Source: Thiobacillus sp. 65-29
Lineage (GTDB): Bacteria; Pseudomonadota; Gammaproteobacteria; Burkholderiales; Thiobacillaceae
Direction: 5' to 3'
Assembly: GCA_001899775.1 (NCBI GenBank)
Contig: MKWN01000058.1
Location: forward strand, 1 to 51,629
Length of the DNA stretch: 51,629 nucleotides
The notes under the pieces: model-generated
The model's input: the letters and a program-made list of their open reading frames with translations, nothing else
What the model was told of the DNA's origin: nothing
Databases searched by the model: none
Shown: positions 44,258 to 51,629 of the stretch, in pieces
Layout: each line of letters begins with the position of its first letter
How positions within the stretch are numbered: position 1 is the first letter of the stretch
Translations under genes and position numbers: made by a program

Positions 44258-44271
44258 TTGATTTAAATCAA
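44258..44271. promoter_or_regulatory. Perfect FNR-type box in the degS-like / petA divergent space
   Basis: TTGATTTAAATCAA is an exact TTGAT-N4-ATCAA palindrome. It begins 2 bp upstream of the leftward protease start codon and lies about 150 bp upstream of petA. A leftward TATAAT (complement of 44298-44303) would place the box downstream of that transcription start, which suggests repression. Confidence 0.75.
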
Positions 44272-44382
44272 GGCATGGAGAGGGCCGGTAGGCGACAATT
44301 ATAAATTCAAAAACACGCCGTGCCCCTCCCCCCACCCCCGCCGCAAGCCATGTGGGCCTTCCGGTCGTGGGCATCGTTTTGT

Positions 44383-44388
44383 TACAAT
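44383..44388 (+). promoter_or_regulatory. Probable -10 of the petABC promoter
   Basis: TACAAT, with TTCCGG at 44359-44364 as a poor -35 (18-bp spacing). The start would be near 44395, leaving a leader of about 29 nt before petA. The leader contains GGTTGAAAAAC twice, the second copy just before the ATG. Confidence 0.45.
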
Positions 44389-44423
44389 TTCAGTTTGGTT
44401 GAAAAACGGTCAGGTTGAAAAAC

Positions 44424-45029
44424 ATGAGTCAAACAGCCGATGGGCAACAAATAAACCGCAGCAAACGGAAATTCCTGGTCGCCGCGACCAGCGCCCTCGG
44501 TGGCGTGGCGGCGGCCGGTGTCGCCGTGCCGCTGGTGATGAGCATGCTGCCGAGCGCGCGCGCGAAGGCCGCCGGTGCGCCGGTCGAGGTCGACATCAGC
44601 AAGATCGAACCCGGCATGATGCTGACCGTCGAATGGCGCGGCAAACCCGTATGGATCGTCAACCGCACCAAGGAAATGCTCGATCTCATGGTCAAGCACG
44701 ACGACCAGCTCGCCGATCCCAAGAGCGAAATGCCGCAGCAGCCCGAGTACTGCAAGAACGACGGCCGCTCGATCAAGCCCGAGCTGCTGGTCGCCGTCGG
44801 CATCTGCACTCACCTGGGCTGCTCGCCCACCTACCGCAAGGAAATCGGCGCCGCCGATCTCGGTGCCGACTGGCCGGGCGGCTTCTTCTGTCCCTGCCAC
44901 GGTTCGCGCTTCGATATCGCCGGGCGCGTCTACAAGGGTGTCCCCGCACCGACCAACCTGGTGGTGCCGCCCCACCAATATCTCGGCGACGCCCGGCTGT
45001 TGATCGGCGTGGACACGAAAGGAGCCTGA
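44424..45029 (+). CDS. petA: Ubiquinol-cytochrome c reductase, Rieske iron-sulfur subunit
   Basis: [2Fe-2S] subunit of the bc1 complex. The 201-aa product has an N-terminal Tat-type anchor (SKRKFLVAATSALGGVAAAG) and the cluster motifs CTHLGCSP and CPCHGSRFD, which supply two Cys and two His ligands plus the disulfide pair. The ATG at 44424 is used; a TTG 9 bp upstream is a weaker choice. It is first of petABC and is followed 4 bp later by petB. Confidence 0.97.
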   Translation: MSQTADGQQINRSKRKFLVAATSALGGVAAAGVAVPLVMSMLPSARAKAAGAPVEVDISKIEPGMMLTVEWRGKPVWIVNRTKEMLDLMVKHDDQLADPKSEMPQQPEYCKNDGRSIKPELLVAVGICTHLGCSPTYRKEIGAADLGADWPGGFFCPCHGSRFDIAGRVYKGVPAPTNLVVPPHQYLGDARLLIGVDTKGA

Positions 45030-45033
45030 GTAA

Positions 45034-46269
45034 ATGTCTGCCCTGCAAAAAATGATGGGTTGGATCGACGACCGTTTCCCGCTCACCGCGACCTACAAGG
45101 CTCATCTGTCCGAGTACTACGCACCGAAGAACTTCAACTTCTGGTACTTCTTCGGCTCGCTCGCCCTCCTGGTGCTGGTGCTGCAGATCGTCACCGGAAT
45201 TTTCCTCACCATGAACTACAAGCCGGATGCCGCGCTCGCGTTTGCGTCCGTCGAGTACATCATGCGCGACGTCGAATGGGGCTGGCTGATCCGCTACATG
45301 CATTCGACCGGCGCCTCGATGTTCTTCGTGGTGGTCTACCTGCACATGTTCCGCGGCCTCATGTACGGCTCCTACCGCAAGCCGCGCGAACTGATCTGGA
45401 TCTTCGGCGTGCTGATCTACCTCGCGCTGATGGCGGAAGCCTTCCTCGGCTACCTGCTGCCGTGGGGCCAGATGTCGTTCTGGGGTGCGCAGGTGATCGT
45501 CAACCTGTTTGCCGCCGTGCCCTTCATCGGCGAGGATCTGTCGATCTGGATCCGCGGCGACTACGTCATCTCCGACGCCACCCTGAACCGCTTCTTCGCC
45601 TTCCACGTCATCGCGCTGCCACTGGTGCTGATCGCGCTCGTCGCCGTGCATCTGGTCGCGCTACACGAAGTCGGCTCCAACAACCCCGACGGCATCGAGA
45701 TCAAGAAAAAGAAAGATCCCAACACCGGCATCCCGCTCGACGGCATTCCCTTCCATCCCTACTATACGGTGAAGGACATCGTCGGCGTCGTCGTCTTCCT
45801 CATGGTGTTCTCGGCCATCGTGTTCTTCGCGCCGGAAATGGGTGGCTACTTCCTCGAAGCCAACAACTTCATTCCCGCCGATCCCCTGAAGACCCCGCCG
45901 CACATCGCGCCGCTGTGGTACTTCACGCCGTTCTACGCGATCCTGCGTGCGGTGCCGCCGATGTTCGGCTCGCAGTTCCCCGGTGTCGTGGCGATGGGAC
46001 TGTCGATCGTGCTGCTGTTCTTCCTGCCCTGGCTCGACCGCGCCAAGGTGAAGTCGATCCGTTATCGCGGCTCCATCTACAAGATCATGCTGGCGCTGTT
46101 CATCGTGTCCTTCGTGGGGCTTGGCTATCTGGGCCTGTTGCCGGCCACGCCGATCGCGACGCTGTTCGCGCGCATCTTCTCGGTGGTCTACTTCCTGTTT
46201 TTCCTGTTGATGCCCTGGTATACCTCGATTGACAAGACCAAACCGGAACCGGAAAGGGTGACTGGCTAA
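45034..46269 (+). CDS. petB: Cytochrome b subunit of the bc1 complex
   Basis: A 411-aa membrane protein oxidising ubiquinol. It has eight helices, b-heme His pairs in helices B and D (RYMHSTGASMFFVVVYLHMF; FAFHVIALPLVLIALVAVHL), the Qo-site PEWY-like region read here as APLWYFTPFYAILRA, and GYLLPWGQMSFWG. It is longer than mitochondrial cytochrome b because of C-terminal helices. The next gene starts 1 bp after its stop. Confidence 0.97.
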   Translation: MSALQKMMGWIDDRFPLTATYKAHLSEYYAPKNFNFWYFFGSLALLVLVLQIVTGIFLTMNYKPDAALAFASVEYIMRDVEWGWLIRYMHSTGASMFFVVVYLHMFRGLMYGSYRKPRELIWIFGVLIYLALMAEAFLGYLLPWGQMSFWGAQVIVNLFAAVPFIGEDLSIWIRGDYVISDATLNRFFAFHVIALPLVLIALVAVHLVALHEVGSNNPDGIEIKKKKDPNTGIPLDGIPFHPYYTVKDIVGVVVFLMVFSAIVFFAPEMGGYFLEANNFIPADPLKTPPHIAPLWYFTPFYAILRAVPPMFGSQFPGVVAMGLSIVLLFFLPWLDRAKVKSIRYRGSIYKIMLALFIVSFVGLGYLGLLPATPIATLFARIFSVVYFLFFLLMPWYTSIDKTKPEPERVTG

Positions 46270-46270
46270 A

Positions 46271-46996
46271 ATGAAACGCTTGAAGAAATTTCTCCTCCTG
46301 CTGACGGCTGCCCCGGTCGTGGCCTTTGCGGCCGAGGCCGGAATCCATCTGGACACGGCCCCGGTCAATCTCGCCGACCAGGAATCCCTGCAACGCGGTG
46401 CCCGCGTGTTCGTCAACAACTGCCTCAACTGTCATGCGGCCGCCTCCATGCGCTATATCCGCATGCAGGACATCGGCCTCAGCGAAGAGCAGATCAAGGA
46501 CAACCTGCTGTTCGCCGCCGAAAAGCCGGGCGAAACCATGACCGTCGGCATGAAGGCCGCCGACGGCAAGGCCTGGTTCGGTGCTACCCCCCCCGACCTG
46601 TCGGTGATCGCGCGCTCGCGGAGCGCCGACTGGCTGTACACCTATCTGCGCGGCTTCTATCGCGACGACACGCGGCCGTCCGGCTGGAACAACACCGTGT
46701 TCGACAAGGTGGGCATGCCGCACGTCCTGTGGAGCCTGCAGGGCGAGCAGGTGCCGCGCTTCAAGACCGTCGACGGCCATGAAGTCATCGACCGCCTCGA
46801 ACTCGTCAAGCCCGGCACCATGACTCCGGCCGAATACGACGCCATGGTCGGCGACCTCGTCAACTACCTCGTCTGGATGGGCGAACCCGCGCAGCTTACG
46901 CGCAAGCGCACCGGCCTTGCCGTGCTCGCCTTCCTCGCGATCTTCTTCATTCCCGCCTACTATCTGAAGAAGGAATACTGGAAAGACGTCCACTGA
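46271..46996 (+). CDS. petC: Cytochrome c1 subunit of the bc1 complex
   Basis: A 241-aa protein with signal peptide, a single heme site NNCLNCHAA (about residues 55-63), the c1-type segments WFGATPPDLSVIARSR and DWLYTYLRGFYRDDTRPSGW, an axial Met candidate in DKVGMPHVLW, and a C-terminal membrane anchor (LAVLAFLAIFFIPAYYLKKE). It links quinol oxidation to periplasmic c cytochromes and is followed by a strong terminator. Confidence 0.97.
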   Translation: MKRLKKFLLLLTAAPVVAFAAEAGIHLDTAPVNLADQESLQRGARVFVNNCLNCHAAASMRYIRMQDIGLSEEQIKDNLLFAAEKPGETMTVGMKAADGKAWFGATPPDLSVIARSRSADWLYTYLRGFYRDDTRPSGWNNTVFDKVGMPHVLWSLQGEQVPRFKTVDGHEVIDRLELVKPGTMTPAEYDAMVGDLVNYLVWMGEPAQLTRKRTGLAVLAFLAIFFIPAYYLKKEYWKDVH

Positions 46997-47013
46997 AGAC
47001 GTGTCGAGCCCTT

Positions 47014-47050
47014 GCCAACAGCCGGGCCGTGGTCCGGCTGTTGGCGTTTT
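47014..47050 (+). terminator. Rho-independent terminator after petC
   Basis: A perfect 12-bp stem GCCAACAGCCGG / CCGGCTGTTGGC around an 8-nt loop, followed by GTTTT. It closes the petABC operon. Confidence 0.9.
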
Positions 47051-47097
47051 GAATCGCTCCGCCCATCACTCCGCAACGCCACAGGGAGCCCCCCGCC

Positions 47098-47697
47098 ATG
47101 ATGACCCTCTACTCCGGCAGTACCGACCCGTACAGCCACCGCTGCCGAATCGTCCTCTTCGAAAAGGACATGGACTTCGAAGTCATCGACGTCGACATGC
47201 ACAACAAGCCCGAGGAAATCGCCAGCATCAGCCCCACCGGCAAGATGCCCGTGCTGGTCGAACGCGACCTCGTGCTGACCGAGGCGAACATCATCAACGA
47301 ATACATCGACGAGCGTTTTCCGCATCCGCAACTGATGCCGCCCGACCCCGTCATGCGTGCGCGTGCCCGTCTGGTCCTGTTCAACTTCGAACGCGACCTC
47401 TATACCCACGTCGACACGCTCGAGCACAGCCTCAGCAAGGCGTCGGACAAGGCGCGCCAGGAAATCCGCGACAACCTCTCGCAGCTCACGCCCATTCTCA
47501 CCAAGCAGAAATACCTGATGAACGACGAGTTCTCCATGCTCGACGTCGCCATCGCTCCGCTGCTGTGGCGACTCGAGCACTACGGCATCGAACTGCCCAA
47601 GATGGCCGCGCCCGTGCTCAAGTATCGTGAGCGCCTGTTCAGCCGTCCGGCCTTCATCAACGCACTCACGCCCACCGAGAAATCGATGCGCAAGTGA
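47098..47697 (+). CDS. sspA: Stringent starvation protein A (GST-fold RNA polymerase partner)
   Basis: A 199-aa glutathione-S-transferase-fold protein that binds RNA polymerase and affects transcription under stress. The N-terminal thioredoxin-like part has YSGSTDPYSHRCRIVLFEKD and SPTGKMPVLVERDLVLTEAN. The C-terminal helical part has FSMLDVAIAPLLWRLEHYGI. The start is ATG 47098 with AGGGAG upstream. sspB follows at once. Confidence 0.95.
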   Translation: MMTLYSGSTDPYSHRCRIVLFEKDMDFEVIDVDMHNKPEEIASISPTGKMPVLVERDLVLTEANIINEYIDERFPHPQLMPPDPVMRARARLVLFNFERDLYTHVDTLEHSLSKASDKARQEIRDNLSQLTPILTKQKYLMNDEFSMLDVAIAPLLWRLEHYGIELPKMAAPVLKYRERLFSRPAFINALTPTEKSMRK

Positions 47698-47717
47698 GCG
47701 GCGAACGGAGCCGGGGC

Positions 47718-48128
47718 ATGGCCGAGATTTCCACCAAGCCGTACCTCATCCGCGCACTGTACGAGTGGTGCGTGGACTCCGGCTTCACGCCCCAGTTGCT
47801 TGTCGCCGTCGATGCCCAGACCCGCGTGCCCATGGGCTACGTGCGCGACGGCCAGATCCTCCTCAATATCGGTGCGGCCGCGGTGCGCGACCTCACCCTC
47901 GACAACGAGTGGATCCAGTTCTCCGCGCGCTTCGGCGGGGTGTCCCAGGAAATCGCCATTCCGGTCGACCGCGTCGCCGCCATCTTCGCGCGCGAGAACG
48001 GCCAGGGCCTGCACTTCGAGCCGACCGACACCCCCGAGCCGCCGGAACCGACCGATCAGGAACCACCGTCATCCGAGGCGCCCCGCACGCCGCCCAAGGG
48101 CCGTCCCGCGCTCAAAGTCGTGAAGTGA
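47718..48128 (+). CDS. sspB: ClpXP protease specificity-enhancing factor SspB
   Basis: Adaptor that tethers ssrA-tagged proteins to ClpXP. The 136-aa product has the folded domain (KPYLIRALYEWCVDSGFTPQ; YVRDGQILLNIGAAAVRDLT; FGGVSQEIAIPVDRVAAIFA), an acidic Pro/Glu linker, and the C-terminal ClpX-binding tail GRPALKVVK. ATG 47718 with GGAGCCGGGG upstream is preferred; a GTG at 47694 that overlaps the sspA stop is an alternative. Confidence 0.94.
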   Translation: MAEISTKPYLIRALYEWCVDSGFTPQLLVAVDAQTRVPMGYVRDGQILLNIGAAAVRDLTLDNEWIQFSARFGGVSQEIAIPVDRVAAIFARENGQGLHFEPTDTPEPPEPTDQEPPSSEAPRTPPKGRPALKVVK

Positions 48129-48152
48129 TGCGTGGTCGGCGCATGGCGTGGC

Positions 48153-48158
48153 TATAAT
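48153..48158 (+). promoter_or_regulatory. -10 element of the tRNA-Thr promoter
   Basis: TATAAT, an exact consensus -10, 10 bp before the tRNA 5' end. No clear -35 is seen 17 bp upstream. Confidence 0.6.
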
Positions 48159-48168
48159 GTCGCCCTTC

Positions 48169-48244
48169 GCCGCTTTAGCTCAGTTGGTAGAGCAACCGCC
48201 TTGTAAGCGGTAGGTCATCTGTTCGAGTCAGATAAGCGGCACCA
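48169..48244 (+). tRNA. tRNA-Thr (anticodon TGT)
   Basis: 76 nt including an encoded CCA. Acceptor GCCGCTT pairs with AAGCGGC; the D-arm has AGCTCAGTTGGTAGAGC; the anticodon arm is ACCGC-CTTGTAA-GCGGT with anticodon TGT; the T-arm is ATCTG-TTCGAGT-CAGAT. All four stems pair fully. Confidence 0.97.
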
Positions 48245-48307
48245 ATTCCGATGTGCGCGCGTCTGCCGGCGCGTTGCTGATCCACCGATGGCTCACCCTT
48301 GCAACAC

Positions 48308-48331
48308 ACACCGCGCGCGGCTGTGCGGTGT
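48308..48331. terminator. Hairpin between tRNA-Thr and pilR
   Basis: ACACCGC-(10 nt)-GCGGTGT lies between the end of tRNA-Thr and the convergent pilR stop. It has no U tract; a weak terminator candidate. Confidence 0.3.
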
Positions 48332-48376
48332 CACACCGGGGGCAACGTTGCGCGCAGGCACGCCGCGGCTCCGGTG

Positions 48377-49693
48377 CTACTCGATTCCCAGCCGCTCCAG
48401 CCGGTAGCGCAGGCTGCGGAAGGTAACGCCGAGCAGACGCGCGGCGGCGGTCTTGTTGTGGCGGGTTTGTTCCAGCGCGTCGAGAATGGCGGCGCGTTCC
48501 GCCTGATCGAGGTAATCCTGCAAGGGGTAGGTGCTGCCGGGCGTGGCTTGCGCGGCGGGTGCGTTAGGCGCGAGGTTGAGGTCGTCGGGCGTGATGCGCT
48601 GGTCTTCGCACAGCGCCAGCGCGCGTTCCAGGATGTTCTCCAGTTCGCGCACGTTGCCGGGGAAGGCGTAGGCGGAGAGGGCGCGCATCGCTGCGGCGTC
48701 CAGCGTGACGTCGGCGCCGCCGAGGCGGTCGAGCAGCGCTCGCGCCAATTCGGGAATGTCCTCCGGGCGGTCGCGCAGGCTGGGCATGACGAGATCGATG
48801 ACGTTCAGGCGGTAGTAAAGGTCCTGGCGGAAGCGGCCGGCCTCGACGAGTGCCGCCAGGTTCTGGTGGGTCGCGCTGACGATGCGCACGTCGACGGCTT
48901 CTTCGGTGGTGGCGCCAACCTTGCGCACTTTTTTCTCCTGCAGCACGCGCAACAGCTTCACCTGCATGGACAGCGGCAGGTCGGCGACCTCGTCGAGAAA
49001 CAGGGTGCCGCCGTCGGCCGCCTGGAAGAAGCCGCCGCGATCGGCGTCGGCGCCGGTGAACGCGCCCTTGCGGTAGCCGAAGAACTCGCTTTCCATCAGC
49101 GTTTCGGGAATCGCACCGCAGTTGACCGCGACGAAGGACTGGTCGGCGCGGCTGCCGAGGCGGTGGATGAGTCGCGCGGCGAGTTCCTTGCCGCTGCCGG
49201 ATTCACCAGCGATGTAGACGGGTGCCTGGGTGCGCGCCAGCTTGGCGATGCGCGCGCGCACCTCCTGCATGGCGGCGGATTCGCCGATGAGTTCGCGCGG
49301 CGAACTACCGCTGGCAGGCGCTTCCGGCACTTTCAGCGCCGATTTCACCAGCGCGCGCAACTGGTCGAGCGCCACCGGTTTGGCGAGATAGTCGAAGGCG
49401 CCCGCTTTCAGCGCGGCCACCGCATTGCCGGCGTTGCCGTAGGCGGTGATGACCGCGACCGGCACCGGCGTGGGCAGTGCGCTGGCGCTGGCGACCACGG
49501 CGAGGCCCTCGCCGTCGGTCAGGCGCATGTCGGTCAGGCACAGGTCGTAGCGCGCTGTGGAAAGCTTTGCCTGCGCTTCCGCAACGCTCGTGGCACGATC
49601 CGTCTCCAGGCCCATTTTCGTGAGCGTGAGCTCCATCAGGTCGAGCAGGTCGGGCTCGTCGTCGACCAGCAGTACACGCGGACAAACGGCCAT
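48377..49693 (-). CDS. pilR: Sigma-54-dependent response regulator PilR
   Basis: NtrC-family activator, probably of type IV pilin genes. The 438-aa product has a receiver domain (phospho-acceptor D55 in LCLTDMRL; K105), an AAA+ domain with Walker A GESGSGKE (163-170), the sigma-54 contact loop GAFTGA (210-215) and Walker B GGTLFLDEVADLP, and a Fis-type helix-turn-helix (NKTAAARLLGVTFRSLRYRL). The pairing with the 6-helix kinase PilS identifies it; no pilin gene is in the window. Confidence 0.93.
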   Translation of the reverse strand: MAVCPRVLLVDDEPDLLDLMELTLTKMGLETDRATSVAEAQAKLSTARYDLCLTDMRLTDGEGLAVVASASALPTPVPVAVITAYGNAGNAVAALKAGAFDYLAKPVALDQLRALVKSALKVPEAPASGSSPRELIGESAAMQEVRARIAKLARTQAPVYIAGESGSGKELAARLIHRLGSRADQSFVAVNCGAIPETLMESEFFGYRKGAFTGADADRGGFFQAADGGTLFLDEVADLPLSMQVKLLRVLQEKKVRKVGATTEEAVDVRIVSATHQNLAALVEAGRFRQDLYYRLNVIDLVMPSLRDRPEDIPELARALLDRLGGADVTLDAAAMRALSAYAFPGNVRELENILERALALCEDQRITPDDLNLAPNAPAAQATPGSTYPLQDYLDQAERAAILDALEQTRHNKTAAARLLGVTFRSLRYRLERLGIE

Positions 49694-49694
49694 G

Positions 49695-51275
49695 TCAGTC
49701 GCCTCCCGCCACGCTCAGGGCGAAATGGGCGCCGCCCGTACCCGGCACATAGTCGAGCTGTGCGCGATTGGCTTCGGCGAGCTCGCGCGCGAGAAACAGC
49801 CCCAGGCCGGTGCCCTGCGCGTCGGTGGTGAAGAAGGGCTCGAACAGGCGGGGCTGGTGCTCGGGGGAAACGCCCGGGCCGTCGTCGACGAATTCGATCT
49901 GTACCATGCGCCCCGCGGTCTGCACGCGAATCTGCAGGCTCCCCGCCTGCCTGCGACAGAACCGCCAGGCGTTGCGCATGAGATTCCACAGGATCTGGCG
50001 CAGGTGATCGGGGTCGAAACGGAAATCAAGTGTCTGCGGCATGTCCACTATGACGGCCGCGGCGGGGATTTCTTCAGTCTGGCGCAGTTCGCCGATCAGC
50101 GCGACGAGCATTGCGGCATCGAACGAAACGGGTTTCAGGCGGTCGCGGCGGTTGAGCGTCAGGACTTCCTCGACCAGGCGGTCGAGCCGTTCCGCGTTCT
50201 TCTCGACGATGCCGGCGAGTCTCGTCTGGGCATCGTCGGTGGCGTCCTCGCGCAACAATTGCGCGGCATGGCTGATGGCCGACAGGGGGTTGCGGATCTC
50301 GTGTGCGATGTTGGCCGTGAGACGGCCCAGCGCCGCGAGCTTCAGGCGTTGCGCGGTGCGTTCGGCTTCGCGCAGGTCCTCCAGCACCAGCAATTGGCTG
50401 TCGTCCTCCATGGCCAGTGGCATGCGGCGGATTCTCAGGTGAGCGGCCGGGGTGACCAGGGTCGGCGGGCTCGTCGTGCCGCCGTTCAGCACCAGTCGCG
50501 CGAGTTCCGGACAACACGCCTGCAGGCGCGTAACACCCGGGGTCGGCGCAGTCGCCAGGCCGAGCAGCGCCAGCGCGCGCGGCGTCATGTGGTGGATCAC
50601 GCCGTCGCCCCGCACCGCCATGAGCCCGTCCGCCGAGTGTTCGATGGCGACTGCGTTGATGCGGTCGAGCAAGGCGAGCCGCTCCGCCTGCCGCTGCGCC
50701 AGCCGTTCCGAATGCAGCGCGCGCTGCGTCAGCGTGTGCGCCAGCCAGCCCGTGGCGAAGAAACCCGCGCAAAGCAGGCCGACCTGGAAGAAACCATCCA
50801 TGCCCAGGCGGTTGTCCAGCACGCCGAAAGTGTGCTGCAGCAGCACGGCGATCGATGCCATTGCCGCGTACAGCAGTGCCAGCCGTCCGCTGCCCACCAG
50901 ACCGCCGGAGGCGATGGAGATCACCAGCAGCAGGCCCATGCCGCCCGCCAGCCGGTGGCTGGTTGCCATCAACAGCGTCACCACCAGAATGTCGGCCAGG
51001 ATGTGGGCGGTGAGTTGCGTCTGGAAACCCGGCCAGCGCGCACGGATGCCCAGCACGAACAGGGCGGCCAGCACCAGGTAGGCATACGCCACCGAGACGA
51101 AGCGTGCGCCGGCTCCCGGCGGAAACAGTTCCGAATCGGCGAACAGCGTTCCGGCGAACACCAGCGCCAGGGCCAGGGTGAGCCGGTAGAGGTTGAAATA
51201 GTCGAGACTGCGCCAGTGCGACGGAAAATAGTCCGGCGCGCCGCGGTGCCGCGCGGAGGCCATCACGGCGCTCAT
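49695..51275 (-). CDS. pilS: Sensor histidine kinase PilS
   Basis: A 526-aa membrane kinase partner of PilR. The N-terminal half has about six transmembrane helices (residues 30-180), followed by a PAS-like segment (about 205-300), the H-box with H325 (LTANIAHEIRNPLSAISHAA), and ATPase N/G boxes (LRQILWNLMRNAWRFCRR; DDGPGVSPE; GTGLGLFLARELAEAN). The start is ATG 51275, which overlaps the stop of the preceding small gene; a longer in-frame extension lies inside that gene. It is separated from pilR by 1 bp. Confidence 0.93.
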   Translation of the reverse strand: MSAVMASARHRGAPDYFPSHWRSLDYFNLYRLTLALALVFAGTLFADSELFPPGAGARFVSVAYAYLVLAALFVLGIRARWPGFQTQLTAHILADILVVTLLMATSHRLAGGMGLLLVISIASGGLVGSGRLALLYAAMASIAVLLQHTFGVLDNRLGMDGFFQVGLLCAGFFATGWLAHTLTQRALHSERLAQRQAERLALLDRINAVAIEHSADGLMAVRGDGVIHHMTPRALALLGLATAPTPGVTRLQACCPELARLVLNGGTTSPPTLVTPAAHLRIRRMPLAMEDDSQLLVLEDLREAERTAQRLKLAALGRLTANIAHEIRNPLSAISHAAQLLREDATDDAQTRLAGIVEKNAERLDRLVEEVLTLNRRDRLKPVSFDAAMLVALIGELRQTEEIPAAAVIVDMPQTLDFRFDPDHLRQILWNLMRNAWRFCRRQAGSLQIRVQTAGRMVQIEFVDDGPGVSPEHQPRLFEPFFTTDAQGTGLGLFLARELAEANRAQLDYVPGTGGAHFALSVAGGD

Positions 51276-51493
51276 TTTTTGCCGAGGCGCTGGTGCTCCG
51301 GCGTACAGAAAAAGGAGCCGCCGGAATAGATGGCCTCGCTGCGCGGCAGGTTCACCCCGCACTGCGCGCACTTCACCATGTCTTCCGCCTCGCGCTGGCG
51401 CGGGACCGGCGGCCTGCGCAGCGAGCGCTGGTACCCGCGCAGCACGCCCCACACCAGAAACGCAATCGCAAGCAGCAACAGAATCTTGATCAC
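51272..51493 (-). CDS. PP0621-type small membrane protein with zinc-ribbon-like end
   Basis: A 73-aa protein from a GTG at 51493 with GGGAGG 5 nt upstream. It has one N-terminal hydrophobic helix (IKILLLLAIAFLVWGVLRGY), a basic linker, then a Cys pattern MVKCAQCGVNLPRSEA and GSFFCTPEHQRLGKK that could bind zinc. It is a known small conserved family next to pilS-pilR in Betaproteobacteria; its role is unknown. The stop overlaps the pilS start (ATGA). Confidence 0.82.
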   Translation of the reverse strand: MIKILLLLAIAFLVWGVLRGYQRSLRRPPVPRQREAEDMVKCAQCGVNLPRSEAIYSGGSFFCTPEHQRLGKK

Positions 51494-51554
51494 ATGGCCT
51501 CCCGGAACAGGCTGGCAGGATAGCATGCTGATTGTGTGAAGCGGGAAGGGGAAA

Positions 51555-51629
51555 GCGGGGAGCGGGGAGCGGGGAGCGGGGAGCGGGGAGCGGGGAGCGG
51601 GGAGCGGGGAGCGGGGAGCGGGGAGCGGG
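51555..51629. repeat. 7-bp tandem repeat (GCGGGGA)n running off the window
   Basis: About 10.7 perfect copies of GCGGGGA reach the right edge. The G-runs (GGGG every 7 nt with AGC between) fit the intramolecular G-quadruplex pattern. It lies about 60 bp upstream of the PP0621-pilS-pilR start. The true length is unknown. Confidence 0.95.

Noticed and set aside
44394-44424. Direct repeat GGTTGAAAAAC before petA as a regulatory site
   Set aside because: Only two short A-rich copies in a leader; it looks like a small duplication with no further support.

Overview
The window is GC-rich (roughly two thirds G+C by eye), densely coded bacterial DNA. Gene families and gene order (petABC-sspA-sspB, pilS-pilR with a PP0621-type small gene, pyrG-kdsA-eno-ftsB, zipA-ligA, rsgA-phhB, orn) point to a betaproteobacterium, most like the Rhodocyclales/Nitrosomonadales group. 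This is inferred from gene content; no marker gene was compared. The left edge cuts a tRNA-Leu. The right edge ends inside a 7-bp tandem repeat.

Layout. 1-4.8 kb: tRNA-Leu (partial), rnr-rlmB, a TPR lipo/secretory-type protein, and a convergent glycosyltransferase of the SenB (selenosugar synthase) family. 4.8-5.3 kb: a non-coding block of 116-bp tandem units made of REP-like palindromes. 5.3-11.3 kb: a SpoU-type RNA methyltransferase, a GGDEF/EAL membrane protein, and the tightly divergent pair ppsR / ppsA. 11.35-28.3 kb: a respiratory island with a Crp/Fnr regulator, divergent napDAGHB (periplasmic nitrate reductase, nap-beta order), a fccA-fccB flavocytochrome c pair, an octaheme nitrite reductase (ONR) and a complete ccmABCDEFGHI cytochrome c maturation operon. 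28.3-36.8 kb: housekeeping genes pyrG, kdsA, eno, ftsB, zipA, ligA, galU, with two related inverted-repeat elements between them. 36.9-39.2 kb: rsgA, phhB, a small cytochrome c, and orn. 39.2-43.1 kb: a compact unit with a secreted DsrE-like protein, a divergent ECF sigma factor, an anti-sigma factor whose periplasmic half is itself a DsrE-like domain, and a secreted DUF255 thioredoxin-fold protein. 43.1-51.5 kb: a DegS-like protease, petABC (bc1 complex), sspAB, tRNA-Thr, pilRS and a small PP0621-type protein.

How the genes work together. The 12-28 kb island can be read as a dissimilatory nitrate-to-ammonium module. Nap reduces nitrate to nitrite in the periplasm, ONR takes nitrite to ammonium (and may reduce sulfite), FccAB could feed electrons from sulfide, and Ccm builds the twelve c-type hemes of NapB, FccA and ONR. 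An FNR/DNR-type site (TTGAT-N4-GTCAA) lies between the regulator and napD. napH carries an in-frame amber codon at residue 71, so quinol-to-Nap electron flow is either broken or the base is a sequencing error.

The most novel-looking unit is the DsrE / ECF sigma / anti-sigma-DsrE / DUF255 cluster at 39.2-43.1 kb. The two divergent transcription units carry the same 19-bp sequence in mirrored orientation, as expected if one sigma factor drives both. I propose a periplasmic sulfur- or thiol-sensing sigma system in which a DsrE domain has been fused to the anti-sigma factor as the sensor.
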